Below, piece after piece: positions 1 to 12,300 of a stretch of DNA of 64,000 bases (the first letter of the stretch is position 1; each line of letters opens with the position of its first letter). Under the pieces are notes generated by a model that worked only from the letters and a program-made list of their open reading frames with translations, was not told the origin of the DNA and made no database searches. Made by a program: the position numbers and the translations under genes. The DNA lies in contig JACATO010000978.1 in NCBI GenBank assembly GCA_018389105.1, positions 62,001 through 126,000 of the forward strand, written 5' to 3'. The stretch comes from Nautilus pompilius (lineage: Eukaryota; Mollusca; Cephalopoda; Nautilida; Nautilidae).

Positions 1-45
1 AAACAAACTTCGCGGCCCTACACGTCGGACCTCCTCCACTCGGGG

Positions 46-361
46 ATGGGAGCGAAGCAGAGCACGAACGCCCCGCGTATGCGCACATTCTCGAGTAGCG
101 GGCAGGGCTCGACGACGACGACGAATGGAGCCGGATCGGACCTGGCCGCCACCAGCGCCGCCAGCATCAGGGCGCGGGCGAGGAGTTTAGGGAGTTTTCA
201 CAATGGTGCGCACTCGCCGTCGTTGAGTATACCCAACAATAACGGGGGTGGCCTGCTCGGGGCCATGTCGCCCGACTCGGACTCGAGCACGCCGGACGAG
301 GGCCCGTTCGGTCGTGCCTTTACCCACTCTTTGCCCGTTCACCTCTCATTTGCCCTACCCG
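46..361 (+). CDS. ZNRF2: ZNRF exon 1: myristoylation motif and low-complexity N-terminus
   Basis: This exon encodes residues 1-105 plus the first base of codon 106. It carries the MGxxxS/T myristoylation motif and a Ser/Thr/Gly/Ala-rich stretch, then ends in HSLPVHLSFALP, matching the SLPxHLS box that precedes the zinc finger in ZNRF2. The donor is G|GTAGGT at 362. Reading past it gives only two codons before a stop. The exon is GC- and CpG-rich, unlike the rest of the window. Confidence 0.93.
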
Positions 362-3300
362 GTAGGTAACACGCTTGCTCCTTCTTTATCGTTTACTCAC
401 CCGGTTCCCCCTCCCCCCACCCTCGTCCATCAGCCCCCCTTCGTTATTACCACTATCATTATCTGTTTCTTCGATCTGATGTTACGCCAGGGACGTTCAA
501 ATGAAACCCGGCCGAAATAGCATTGTCCGTCGTGGCGTCGGGCCTGGTCTTACTTGCACGTCCCCGCCCGCTGGATAGCACAGCCGAGACAGGTGCTGCT
601 GGCAAGGCTCCGATTTCGTGTGACATGGACAGCCTCCAGGGGGGGGGGGGAGGGGTGTGTTATATCTGACATTCTGATTCTGCATTCGACTAATCCCGAC
701 AGCCTCCCTCCCTTCGGCAAAGCCGGCCGGCTTTCGTTCAATAACACCTTTGTGAACTCCACATGTCAGCAGATTTGTTCAGAGGTAGCAGAGTGAATCC
801 AAACCGGACCGGTAATTAAAGGTACTGGGGACGTTCGAGTGAAGCCCGGCGTAGCGATGCTATTCCGTCCGGTTTCATTTCAACATTCCTGGTTCCTGGT
901 AGGTCTTCACATGTCACACACAGCCCACGTACGCCAAGTCGGTGACAACAGTGAGGTAAGTCGTCTATCCTGTTGTATCACAGGTAGGGTATTGTACATC
1001 AGTTGCCCCAGGATACGCACGAATGTATGTACAAACAATCGAAGAAAACCTAGTTCCAATTTTTGTACTGTTCAGACTGAAATCGTTGTCTTTGCTTTTC
1101 ATTTGGATTACAGTTGTTGTTGTTGTTGTTTTTTTTAAACTTAGTATTTATTACAGGTGTTTTTACTAATTTTAACAATGTTCAATAACAGATATTGCTT
1201 AATAATTAGAGAAATCAACCCGGTCTTTATGCCTACTACTATTTATTCTTCTCTGGTGGGTTTGAGGACCTTCTGCGGATATATAAGCTTGCTTAGGTGG
1301 TTTATAGTTTATTCTGCTATTTAATTTTACATTTAATGCAGTAAACATTGTGTCTCCCTCATCCTTAGATGGTGATTAAGTCTCATGATAGATCGGCCAT
1401 GGTATGGATGCCACATTGATATTAGATTTCCTTGAAGAAGAAAAAAAAGTGTTCATGAATACTGAATTTGTACATTGAGATACTTTTTCTTTTCTACTGT
1501 TTTCATAATTAATTAATTTTCTTTTAATAATATTTTAGCTGCATTTGCACTCATTAAATGCAATTTGCCTAGGGCTGTGTTTTGGATCTTAATACAATGT
1601 CATGGTATTGTTAAAAATTAATGCTATTTTTTTTTTTAGATTAGAACTGGTGGTAAAATAAGGAAATTGCATTTTGATACTTTTGCACAGAGTTTCATCT
1701 ACTGCTTAGACAGGATGGCAAACAGCTTTCATTTCTGAATAAAGTAAACAAGCACCTATAACTCTCAATTAACCAGCCATCACGCATGAATTGGATGACC
1801 CAGGTAGTATAATTTGAATAAAAATGGAACTATCGGAAAGTATTGTTCATTTGGTTTAACACGGATGTATTGTGTGACAAGTGTTTTAATGTCATTGTGT
1901 CAAAGCTTTTATTACTGCTGTACTTATTTTTGAAGAAAGAAATATGTATACTATTATCAGTTGAATGGTGAAAATATTCAATTACTAAATTTTGATTGGC
2001 TAAAACGTTACACTGCTATTACAGTGTAAATTTAACATGATGTTATCCATGATAATATTTGGATCTCAGATATTTGTCTGTCATAGCTGGCAGATGGGTT
2101 GTTGGCAATAGAATGCTTTAGTAAAAATTAATGCTGTAGTAAGCCCTTTTGCTTTCTAATGACTAATTAGCAATTCACATGACTTGTGATGTTGTTTAAA
2201 ACCTGCTTGCTTTTGATCTTGCTGTTTATTATTTTTTTATTTAAAGGAATATAAAGCAATTATTGATTTTTCTATCTTAATACTCTTGGAACTTAGGGTT
2301 CATGATGGCACCAACAAGTGACCCCCATGCTTCAGACAGTCATATGATATTGATTGATATTTTTTGAGATATGACTTGCATTACAAAGAAAAAGGAACAT
2401 GTTTCATAGGGGTGGTTAGTTAATAAAAATTTCTGCTATTAACTTTAACTAAAATTGCATATTTCCACCTAACCCACTTAACAAAATAAAGCGTTGAAAT
2501 GATATGGAAATCTCAATACAGGCTGAGGAAAATGTTAATTTAACCCGACTCTTATGCTGCTTTTTTTTTTGTTTTACTTGTTACATTCGAAAATCATGAG
2601 ACTTAAACTAAACTGCATCTTACTATATAGTCAACCCTGTTGAGTATGCACAAACATCTTGAATTATGCAGGTGTTCATTTAAAAAGCCTTTAATAGTTT
2701 CTGGCTAAAGTTCTCTACTAAAACAAGATTACATCTTACTATATGAGTGGCACTGTCACAGGTAATAATCTTGGACTACACACGTGAATTTAAAGAATCC
2801 ACATTTTCTTATAGATACAGCAAAGAACCATCTATGGGGTTGGTTCCAGTGACAGTTTATGTTGCACATGTAACAGAACAACAGTGTATTAAATGCATTT
2901 GGTTTTCATTTTAACAATGACTATTGTTGAAGGTTATGACCAAAGTAAGACTCAAAAGTTTAGTACAAATTGTAGAAACAAAAGCTCCGTTATAAAAGTG
3001 CCAACAAAAACGAGCCATACAGAAATCGGTGATGCAATAGTAGGAAACTGGTTTAGTTTTGAATAATGTGCCAACTCTTGTACAGAGAAAAGAGAATGTA
3101 GCCAATATTCATAGTTGGGTTGTGAACAGCTCGCAAATGAAGAATACAATTGCTGTAACAGTCTGGGATATCCAGGATGTTATGCTGAAGGTCTTACTGA
3201 GTTTAATCATGATGCCTCACAGAGTCAGTATTGTGCAGGAACTGAAGCCAGTGGATGCTGTATATGTGGGAGTTACTGCATGTGTCCATGAAGTTTTTGG

Positions 3301-6300
3301 AAGGAACCAACCAAGTCTAAAGGCTTGTGGCTACCATGTTTCCAAGACAGTTTATTTCTGCATAAACATAAAGAAAAAAGTGTATGAGAACAAACCCCAA
3401 TCAACCTGTGACTTAAGGATAACATTTCTATTGTCACAGCTGAAAATTTTGCCTGACTGACAATGTAATTTGTCCACAATGCCATGATCTAAATGGATGT
3501 CACTTTCAACATCTATTATGACATATTTGAATGCTGTCATAGTTGCATTGCTGCTTTCAAGCAGCTCACTCTACATGCTGCTTTACATGATTGGCATAAT
3601 CTTTCAAAACAACTTCGGATTTTTCAGGTGTGAATTGAGAGTCGTTGAATTTGCTATAAATGCTGTGCTTAAATATTTCCTGACCATTTCTTGTAAATCA
3701 ATCAAAACGCGCATTCCCACCCAGGGCAGCCTTCAGTTCTAGGTAAAAGATGCTTATACATCAATTTCCTACTGTTATCTAAGATTCTGCATGTCCACCT
3801 TCTTGTAAACTAACCTGCAAAATTATGCTATCTGCTTCTGATGCACATTTATACCACACCTGATAGAAATTATTTAGGGGCATCTTGAGTAGTGAAGCTT
3901 TTTAATCTTATCATTGAGTTCTACATTGTATACTTCATTTAAGTTGAATAACATTTGCAAAGTAATGTCAGTTGTAAACATTCAGATGTAGCAGCATTCT
4001 TTACGTCTCTGCAGCAGCAGCAACAAAGCTTGCTGCATTGTTGATAGTAGGATTGCAATGTTTTACTAAAGTTCATACATTGGGGTTCACAGTCCCATCC
4101 AGTTCCATCAACAGGGCTTTTGCACCGAGAGTGGTGTAAACATTTTTCCATAGTTGCAGATTGATTTAACCCCGTAAAAACAGACTTGCTGCTACAAACT
4201 GATTCTTGAAGCGTGAGGCAAGTCCATCTGACTATGCTGGCATTTATTATTGGCACTGGAACTTTGGTCAGCAACTAAAGTGTCTTCATAATTTGATAAA
4301 TTGTCTGCTAGAATCACATGAATGGACTGCACCTTTGGCATTATAAAGCTGCTGCGAATAGTGACATCTGGTTCTGACCCTGCACCACACCCCCCTCAAG
4401 ATGGGCGTGGTTGGTTGAGGGAATCAGTAGAACCTGCAGTGTCACATTTCTTTTTGAAAACTTTGCCTGCCCCCCCTCTTTATATGTCAGTGCCTTGAGA
4501 ACTAAGCAAGCAAAGCAGCATTATGCCTTTTTATTAAAACCAACCACTGACTCCCATTCTCTAGTTGGGTTTATTTCCTGCTCTGCTTTTTCAGTGAGCA
4601 GGTTTTGGCTGCTGCTTTGGTATACCTTTTGTCAAAACCTTTTCTGTTTTGACACACACAACGTTCCTTAAACCGGTGTGGGACTATCTGCATCTTGCTC
4701 CATGGACTTTGGCAGATTAAAGCTGCATGCTGTCACTTTGGTGGAGATCTTGTGCTAACCACTGACAGCAGCATAAATGTACTCTCATTTGTACAGGCAA
4801 ACATGGGAAAGCTTGCAACTCAACTTGATGTGGTTTGGGTGGGGTACTGTAAATTTGCATTTTATCATCTTAATGTATTGATAGCACTTGAACAAGGTAT
4901 ATTTTCATTATGGAAGAGTAAGTCTTTTGGTTTGCCACTTCAGTTTATTATAATTTTCATTTCTGATTGTACCAGTCTGCTTTCTGCCAAGAGCTTGTCT
5001 GCTTATGTTGGCTCTTCTGGACTTGATGTTATGAGCACCAGTCGTCTTACAATGTTCTTTCTCTACCCTGCTGTTTGGCTTTGCATTTAGCCAACCATCT
5101 TGCACCTTTATCATTTTTTTGCTAAGTAGAACTACTATGCTTTGGGATGCTCACTTTTAGCAGCTTGCTTCTGTTTTTGTTCTTATACTTCATATTTTGC
5201 TCCTTTAGCTTCCATATTTTTCTTTTCCTTTCATTTAGCTGCAATTGATGGTGCATTTCTAAAGAAGTAAAGTGTTTAAGAATTTTGATTTATTATTTTT
5301 TTTAACATTTATTTTTACGTCTATAGTTACTTTCAGGAAAATGGAGCTTACTAACTGAAGTCACATAATCTACTGTATTAATAGCACATAGGTATTCCTG
5401 TACTTTATTTCATTCTTTAAACTATTTCTTCATGGTTGTTACATTGTGTAGTCAGGCATAGATCAAGAAAAGCAGCAATCAGAACTAGTTAGTGATCATG
5501 TAGGTATTGCTCCTTACCATTAGTGAACATTCCAGCTGCTTCATCCAACTTTGTTCCATTTGACTACAGTGCTTCAACCTTAGTTCTTTTACTGCAAAGT
5601 ATTAGGCTGTTTAAAGTTTACTCAAAATTTCATTAAAGCACCTGAATCTCTCACAGAAAATAAGCGCCACAAGATGCATTCTGGGATTTCCCGAAGTCTT
5701 CTGGTTGCTGTAGATGTCAAGACTTACAAACATGTAGGATTAATGTTACAGAATTTTGAACTGTTTATACTTATTTAAATTAAGCTCTAAAAAGCAAATG
5801 GAGACCATATAGTGTTGATTTAAGTAAAAGGAAGAATTGTTTTATTGAAACATTTTATATTTTTGTTCACTTAGTTACATATTTTTCAGATAAAGTAAAA
5901 AGAAATCTTTAATATTTCATGGTGAAAAACTAACCCAATCAGTTGCAATACATATCTTATTGAACACCTAAATGCAGGAATAGAGGGAAATGCTAATTTT
6001 ACATTTTGAATTCTTCATTCTAATTCTTTTCTCCTTCAAAGAATGTAAGAATCTGTTATTTTCATTATTTCAGTAGTATATGTTTCCATTGATATATTTT
6101 TCATTACTTTTATATGGAACAATGAATTTTCTATTGAAGATAATGCATCTACATGTAGATAACTTTAAATTTATGTCAAATTTAAGTATGTAGTTAATAT
6201 AAAATTTTGAAAAATGTTCCATAGTTACTTGGAAGTGCCCAGAACTTTTGTATCTTTGTATAGTTTTGTCTCTGATGCAGTGATTTAGTTCTTCTACATA

Positions 6301-9300
6301 AGTTATCCGAATGTTATAGTACTCATTTATTGATAGTCTATTACTTAAAGCTGAATAATGTTTTGTTTGTTTGCTTGTTCTAGAACCTCAGAGTATATAG
6401 AAATAATGATGATTAATGTATAAAGAATTTACATTTGCGTTGCTGCACATAGGTTACAACTTTATACAGATTTACTTTGCTCAGTGTTATGTTTGTGTTT
6501 TTTCAGGGGTTTACTCGTGCTACTATACTCCATAGCCAATTCTTGCACCAAATTTCATCGTAAGGGTAGGGCACAACGTGAAAAAACTATTTTATTTTCT
6601 TTTAAATTTTCTGTGTTCGTTCTTTCTCAGATAGAAATATGTTTAAGTGTGGCATTACTTTGAAAATGTTTTCAGTAAAATGTCTATTTAAAAGTTTGCG
6701 TTATTAAAATAAAAAAAGAAAAATTACAAAAGTAACTTTTGCCTTGTTTAACCTTTTATCTTGCTGCTTCTATATGAGTACTAAGCGCAAGAAGTCAGGT
6801 AGGGTACCAAGTTATGGAACACACTTTATAGATTGGTTGTTATGGCAAATTTTTAAAATACGATTTTTAATGTTAAACTTCATAGTAATTAAGTGAACAT
6901 TTTTTTAAAGTGGAAAAAAAAAAGCAAGCAAACAGCTGAATATCATGCAAGGTGCCAGAGCAAATCAGATTGTGTTGACATGGGCAATCTCACAAAACTT
7001 CCGAACTTAGTTGCACTGCTTCATGTTACAGTAAATGACTTTGAAGCTGACATTAAGGATTTAATATTATATCAGCTATTTAGGGTTTTTGAATTGCTTT
7101 GCAGATATCAGTTATTCAAAAATTACTTGCCTTTCTTGACATGAGAATTACTTTCTTTAACCTTTTGAGTAGGGCCATGTATTTATGAGTGTTAATGATG
7201 ATGATTTTAAAATGTATTAAGAACCTTGAGCATAGCTTTAATATTAATTCAGCAACAAAATTGTTTTGTAACGCTTGGCAACAGTGAAGGCATGATTAAT
7301 CCTATTTGAAATGAGAGAGGGTTAAAATTTGGTTTTCTCCTTACTGGAATGACATGAGAGATGATTAATTTTTTTTGTATTTTTTAATATATTGCAATGA
7401 TAAAATTTGACTGGGCCATTAATCTCACTTTGATTCTACTATTGCCTAATTTTAGTTCTGGTGTTCTCAATATTTGAGAAGCATCTTTTCTTAATGGTTT
7501 CTCATGGCTCTAGTTAGTTTCTGTGCCGTTTGTAATGAAAAGAGATTTCCTATTTTTGTGACTACTACTTAGTATTAAGATAACTATCGATAAAATCTGT
7601 TTAGCCCATAGCCTCCAGAACCTGTTTATTTTTTAAACTGATTTGTTAAAAGCATTTAAAATGTTTACTTGGAATTTAAAAATTAAATAAAAAATAAAAA
7701 CATAAAAATTATTTTAAAATTATGAATATTTTGAATTGAAACTGAGCGTAATTAAGTTTTAAAATTGTATGAATTTTAAGGCGTAATAATTATCAGTATA
7801 ATGATTGGAAATTCATTTTTATAAGCAGAACAATCAATGGATTCTCCACGGTTTTATGGCATTTACTAGGGTAGTAATTGATGAAGCAACAACGCTCAAC
7901 GTTTTGGCCAGTCCTCGAAGCCATGGTTAAGAAATGATAAGCGTTTGCTCAAAATAGTTAATGTATGTGAAATTTAGGTCTGTCTATTTACTTGGACCGT
8001 TTAAAGATCTGATGTCTGATTTAAATTTTAACAGTGCTTCTGCTAGGATTCTTAAAAAAAAAAACAACTGCGTGTGGTTTTGTAATACAAGAATCTGTTG
8101 GAAGATCAAGTCAGAAAATAATTGAGGCTCATTATTTAGCTAACACGACTGGTTTGGTGTTGGCTTTAGAGGGCCAATATTTTGGTAAATTTAAAAGTAT
8201 TTTATTCTGTTAAGAATAGAAACATTTTCAGTACATCCATGTGTTGTGAGACTGTCCAGATCAGTGGTTCCCAACCCCTTTTTTTTGCTAATGGCCGCTA
8301 CTGATTCGTAATTTACTTCGGTGGCGCTCCCTTCATAGCCGTTAGAGGTAAAAAAAAAGCAGCAGCAGCTTATTGTACTATTTACAGTATATATGAGTTG
8401 CATTTGTATTATATAAAAGAGAAATATTTGTTTTAGTTTACAAGAACAACTAATTCTATGCGAATAAACTTATATTTTAACAAACGAAATTCTATGAAAC
8501 ATGAATGTGCAACTAGTAGCATGACCTACAATACATATAAGGACTGCCAAAGACCTATTATAATGTGCGCTATATTCATAAGAAATCTTTGAAACAAAAC
8601 GTTTTTATCATTGTTTATTCATTCAGTGCGAACCTTGTGGGTGATGCAAATCCGCAAGTTTTTTAATATCTGGCTCCTGCATTGTCAATGACAGACAAAG
8701 ATCAATCACTGCCGAATGTTCCAAGAGCGAGCTACAGCTGTGTGTGTGTGGAAATAATTAACCGTTGCTAAATAGTACGAAAGCAGACTGATCGTAATGC
8801 TGAATAGCATTGCTCATGAAATTTACACGTTGCAGGGGGCCATGGGGCTCCCGGTTGGTTTAGATAATCACTACCAGTTATTTCTTAGTGCCAAGCAGGA
8901 GTCCTTAGATTTGAACCTTCTTGGTTGTTGGTAATATTACGCTAGTACCACAAGTCATCTTTATACCCTTTCTCAATTACAGGGAGCTGCAGATCTCTCT
9001 CTGTATTATGAGCTTAGGGGTGGTTGTGACAGCCGCATAACACTGGCTACCTTGAGTGAGAATCCCCATTGAAATGCTTTGTTTCTGGATGCAGGTGGAA
9101 ACTGGAGTGCCCAAAGGAAATTCATGCAGCTGGCAGGTGAATAAAGGTGAGACAAAACCACCATGCCAGGGAGGTATGCCAGATAAGCTGATCTAAACTC
9201 TGCATGAAGTATAGCAGTCATGCTTGTAAGCATATGTGACAACTGATTCTAGTATACTTTGTTCCCATAGTTAAAAATTTATCAACAGATTCTGTGTGAA

Positions 9301-12300
9301 TGATTACAAATAATAATAAAGTAATCTACCTGAACACCCATTTCTTTCTTTTTTCAAATTAAATTTTTATTTTTTTGAACTCCTGCTGGTATAAAGGCTC
9401 TTTGGAATTATCCTCTGAACATTGAACTGTTAGGGGTAACACTACGCTGTTGATTTTCATGGCCAGGTCTGGTAAATGTAAACTGGGATTATCGAACAAA
9501 TGGCGATCAAAAACCTAGTAATACTTGCTTAATTGATTCACTTTTAATATACATTGTACTGTTTGATTAATTGACCACACTCTTCCAGTTACCCTCCAAG
9601 GGATGTTTCATAAACTACCTGATGTTTGGTGTCTTGGCATGGGGGGAGTAGAGTAATGAAGATAAATTAATATTAGTGAAATCTGGCCTTAAAGTAGCAT
9701 CTGATTGTTTACACAACTCATCGTTTTACATAGTGATTTTTCATACCAGTGTCTCATTTAAATACTATATAAGTTAACTGGATATCAATTACTTTAGGTC
9801 AGGTTATTGTCGATGAGGTTTTGGGGAAATTTGTTATATTTAATTTTTCAACTTTAAATATGTTTGTTTTATTCAAACTAGTTTTCAGTAATCTTTTTTA
9901 CACAACATTCCAACCTATTGTTTTTTCTTCCCTTTTCTGGAATATACTGAATGTCTGATAAGTGATCTGTTTCTTGGAAAACGTGGAAGATAGAAGCCAT
10001 TTGCTGTTTTTTACCCAGCAGTCTAAGAATGCAAAATAGTTTATCTTGTTCTGACAACAACATACCTGTGAAATTCCAAAACAGCACGGAAGGTGAGTAC
10101 TGCAGATCAGAAAGATTGGATTTGAGTGTTCCTGACAATACCGAAACGAATTGTTCCAAGCCAGGCAAATACTTTATCGCTCACAGCAATCAGTCCCTGA
10201 CAGATAACAACAGTAGTGCACCTAGCACTGCCACCCAGTTGTTGAATGGCTATCGTGGAGATGAGTGGGATCAAGGTGAAATGCTTGTTCAGTAGGTGTT
10301 TCAGGATTTTAATTCTGATGGTGACGTTCAGCTTTGTAGATAATTTTTTTAAAATGAATCAAGTGAGTAAAAATGTGTAATAATCATGTTTTGTAAACAA
10401 ATGAGTTGTTTGACCTGGGCATTTCTCTACACCATTTGCAGTCTGTGAAATGTCTTTCTGGTAGCAACAATTTTTAACATATAAGTGTATATATATATGG
10501 ATGGCTGGATAATTGAGTGTGGTTACTACTTATATACCATATATTTTGTAGAGAGTAATACCTCCAACAAAAAAGCATTTCTAAGAACATTAATGTTCTC
10601 AGTAAGATGATGTATACAAATTCATCTGAATCTGCTTAATTATTTTGATACATCACAAAATTTTCATTTCAATTTACCTGTGAAAGAAAACCATTTTGAA
10701 AATAATTTCAGAAACAATTAGATGCTTATTGATTAGCTTGCTATCCAATGCTTGTTGTGTGTAAATTTTATTTTATTTTTTTAAAATGAGTTAACAGTGT
10801 TTTTAACCCTGCTCAGTATTTGCAGATGGTAGTGAGACAGAGTAAATTTAGATAGACATTACAGTGAATTATAAGCAGGTGCATCTTAGGTAACTTACCT
10901 TCATCACAATGAATAAAAGTTACAAAAGAAAGTGGCTGCTTGCCAACTAAGATGTTTATTGTATAACTTATGTGATTAGCAAGCTGGGACAGTGAATTCT
11001 TTCAGGGATAGGCTACAGTGAATCCTTTATTTAAGGTTTATATCTAAAATGACATTTTTGGAAGATAATTGGAGACTTGTTCAACAACTAGTGTTTTGTC
11101 CCCTTTGGTTTTTTTTTTTCTGTTTTTAGTGGTACTTTGGATTGAATCTTGTAGGATTGTTAGGCAGATCTTTTGGATATGGTTCTTTGTTGATCAAGGT
11201 TCAGCTTAACACTTAGAGCTAACCTGTTAGGGGCTGTGATCTTTACAGGTAGACAGGTAGTGGTTTAGGATCGTGTAGAGTGATCAGAGTAATGAATTAT
11301 GTTTTTAAACTGATGAGGAATTGGAAATTTGTAGTTTTTTATAGTATGCATACTTAAAAAAATTTTTTTTTAATCAACTGTTCCTGCCAAAAAGAACCTT
11401 GCTACAGAGATCCAGATAAATTAAGGAAAAAAAATATTAACTACATCAGAATTTTTTAGGGCAGTAGTTGCCACATTTTTTTGTTTTGAAATATTTAGGT
11501 TTTGTTGATTGCAAAGGACCTAGATGTCTATAGAATATTATATAACTAGCTTGGGTACCTGGTGCTGCACAGGAAAAGATGGCTGTAGGCCAGCACATGC
11601 TAGCTTTAAACCTTTCCCAGATCCTGAAGCAGTTCCTCTTGGGTGCTATAGTATAGCTGTGAAAAAGAGTAACAAACAAATGTACTATAATGATGGTATT
11701 TCAGCTGAATATTATTTGAATATCTTTATTAACTGTATGGTTCTTAAGTCTTTGGAGGGTTTTCATTGTTTAGCAACTTAATTCCATGTGGTGGAACAAA
11801 AATTGTGTTACAAAGCCACATGCTTAGTTTTGAGTGGTCCACTGATGACTCCTTAAACTTCTGAATATCTGTTGGGTTGGAATATGACCGAGGAAGTTCT
11901 GATAACGCATCCTCACTTTCAGAATTGTATGAACTGTTGAAAGGAATTTTAAGTCTTGTGAGGTACAGCAAAGAGATCTGTTGATTGAAAATTGTTCCCA
12001 CACAGCTGCAGTGTTCTCTTCAATTGTGCCTGGTCCTCTAGAGCATTTTCTATGATTAACTGAACTTTTTATTTTTCAACTTCCTTGACCAACTTCTAAT
12101 GTATGTTGGCTGGTGGATTCATGTTAATCTGCTCCTAAATGTTTGTTCACTGAAATAACAAACTTCAGTTTAGTAATTGCCACCTCACTTGTCACAGTGT
12201 TTTGCTCTTATTTTATGTAGTTTTTCCTAGCATTTAAAAAAAAAAAAAAAAAAGGTGCTAAAAATTTGCTAAGGATCAGAGGATTATCAACAAACCAGGA

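Larger units (their letters stand above)
1..900 (+). promoter_or_regulatory. CpG-rich 5' end of the ZNRF gene
   Basis: The first roughly 0.9 kb has many CpG dinucleotides, whereas the surrounding introns are AT-rich with few. It covers the end of the 5' leader (1-45), exon 1 and the start of intron 1. This looks like the downstream half of a CpG-rich promoter whose upstream half lies outside the window. No TATA box or defined start site can be placed. Two palindromic repeats (490-564 and 828-889) lie inside it. Confidence 0.5.
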
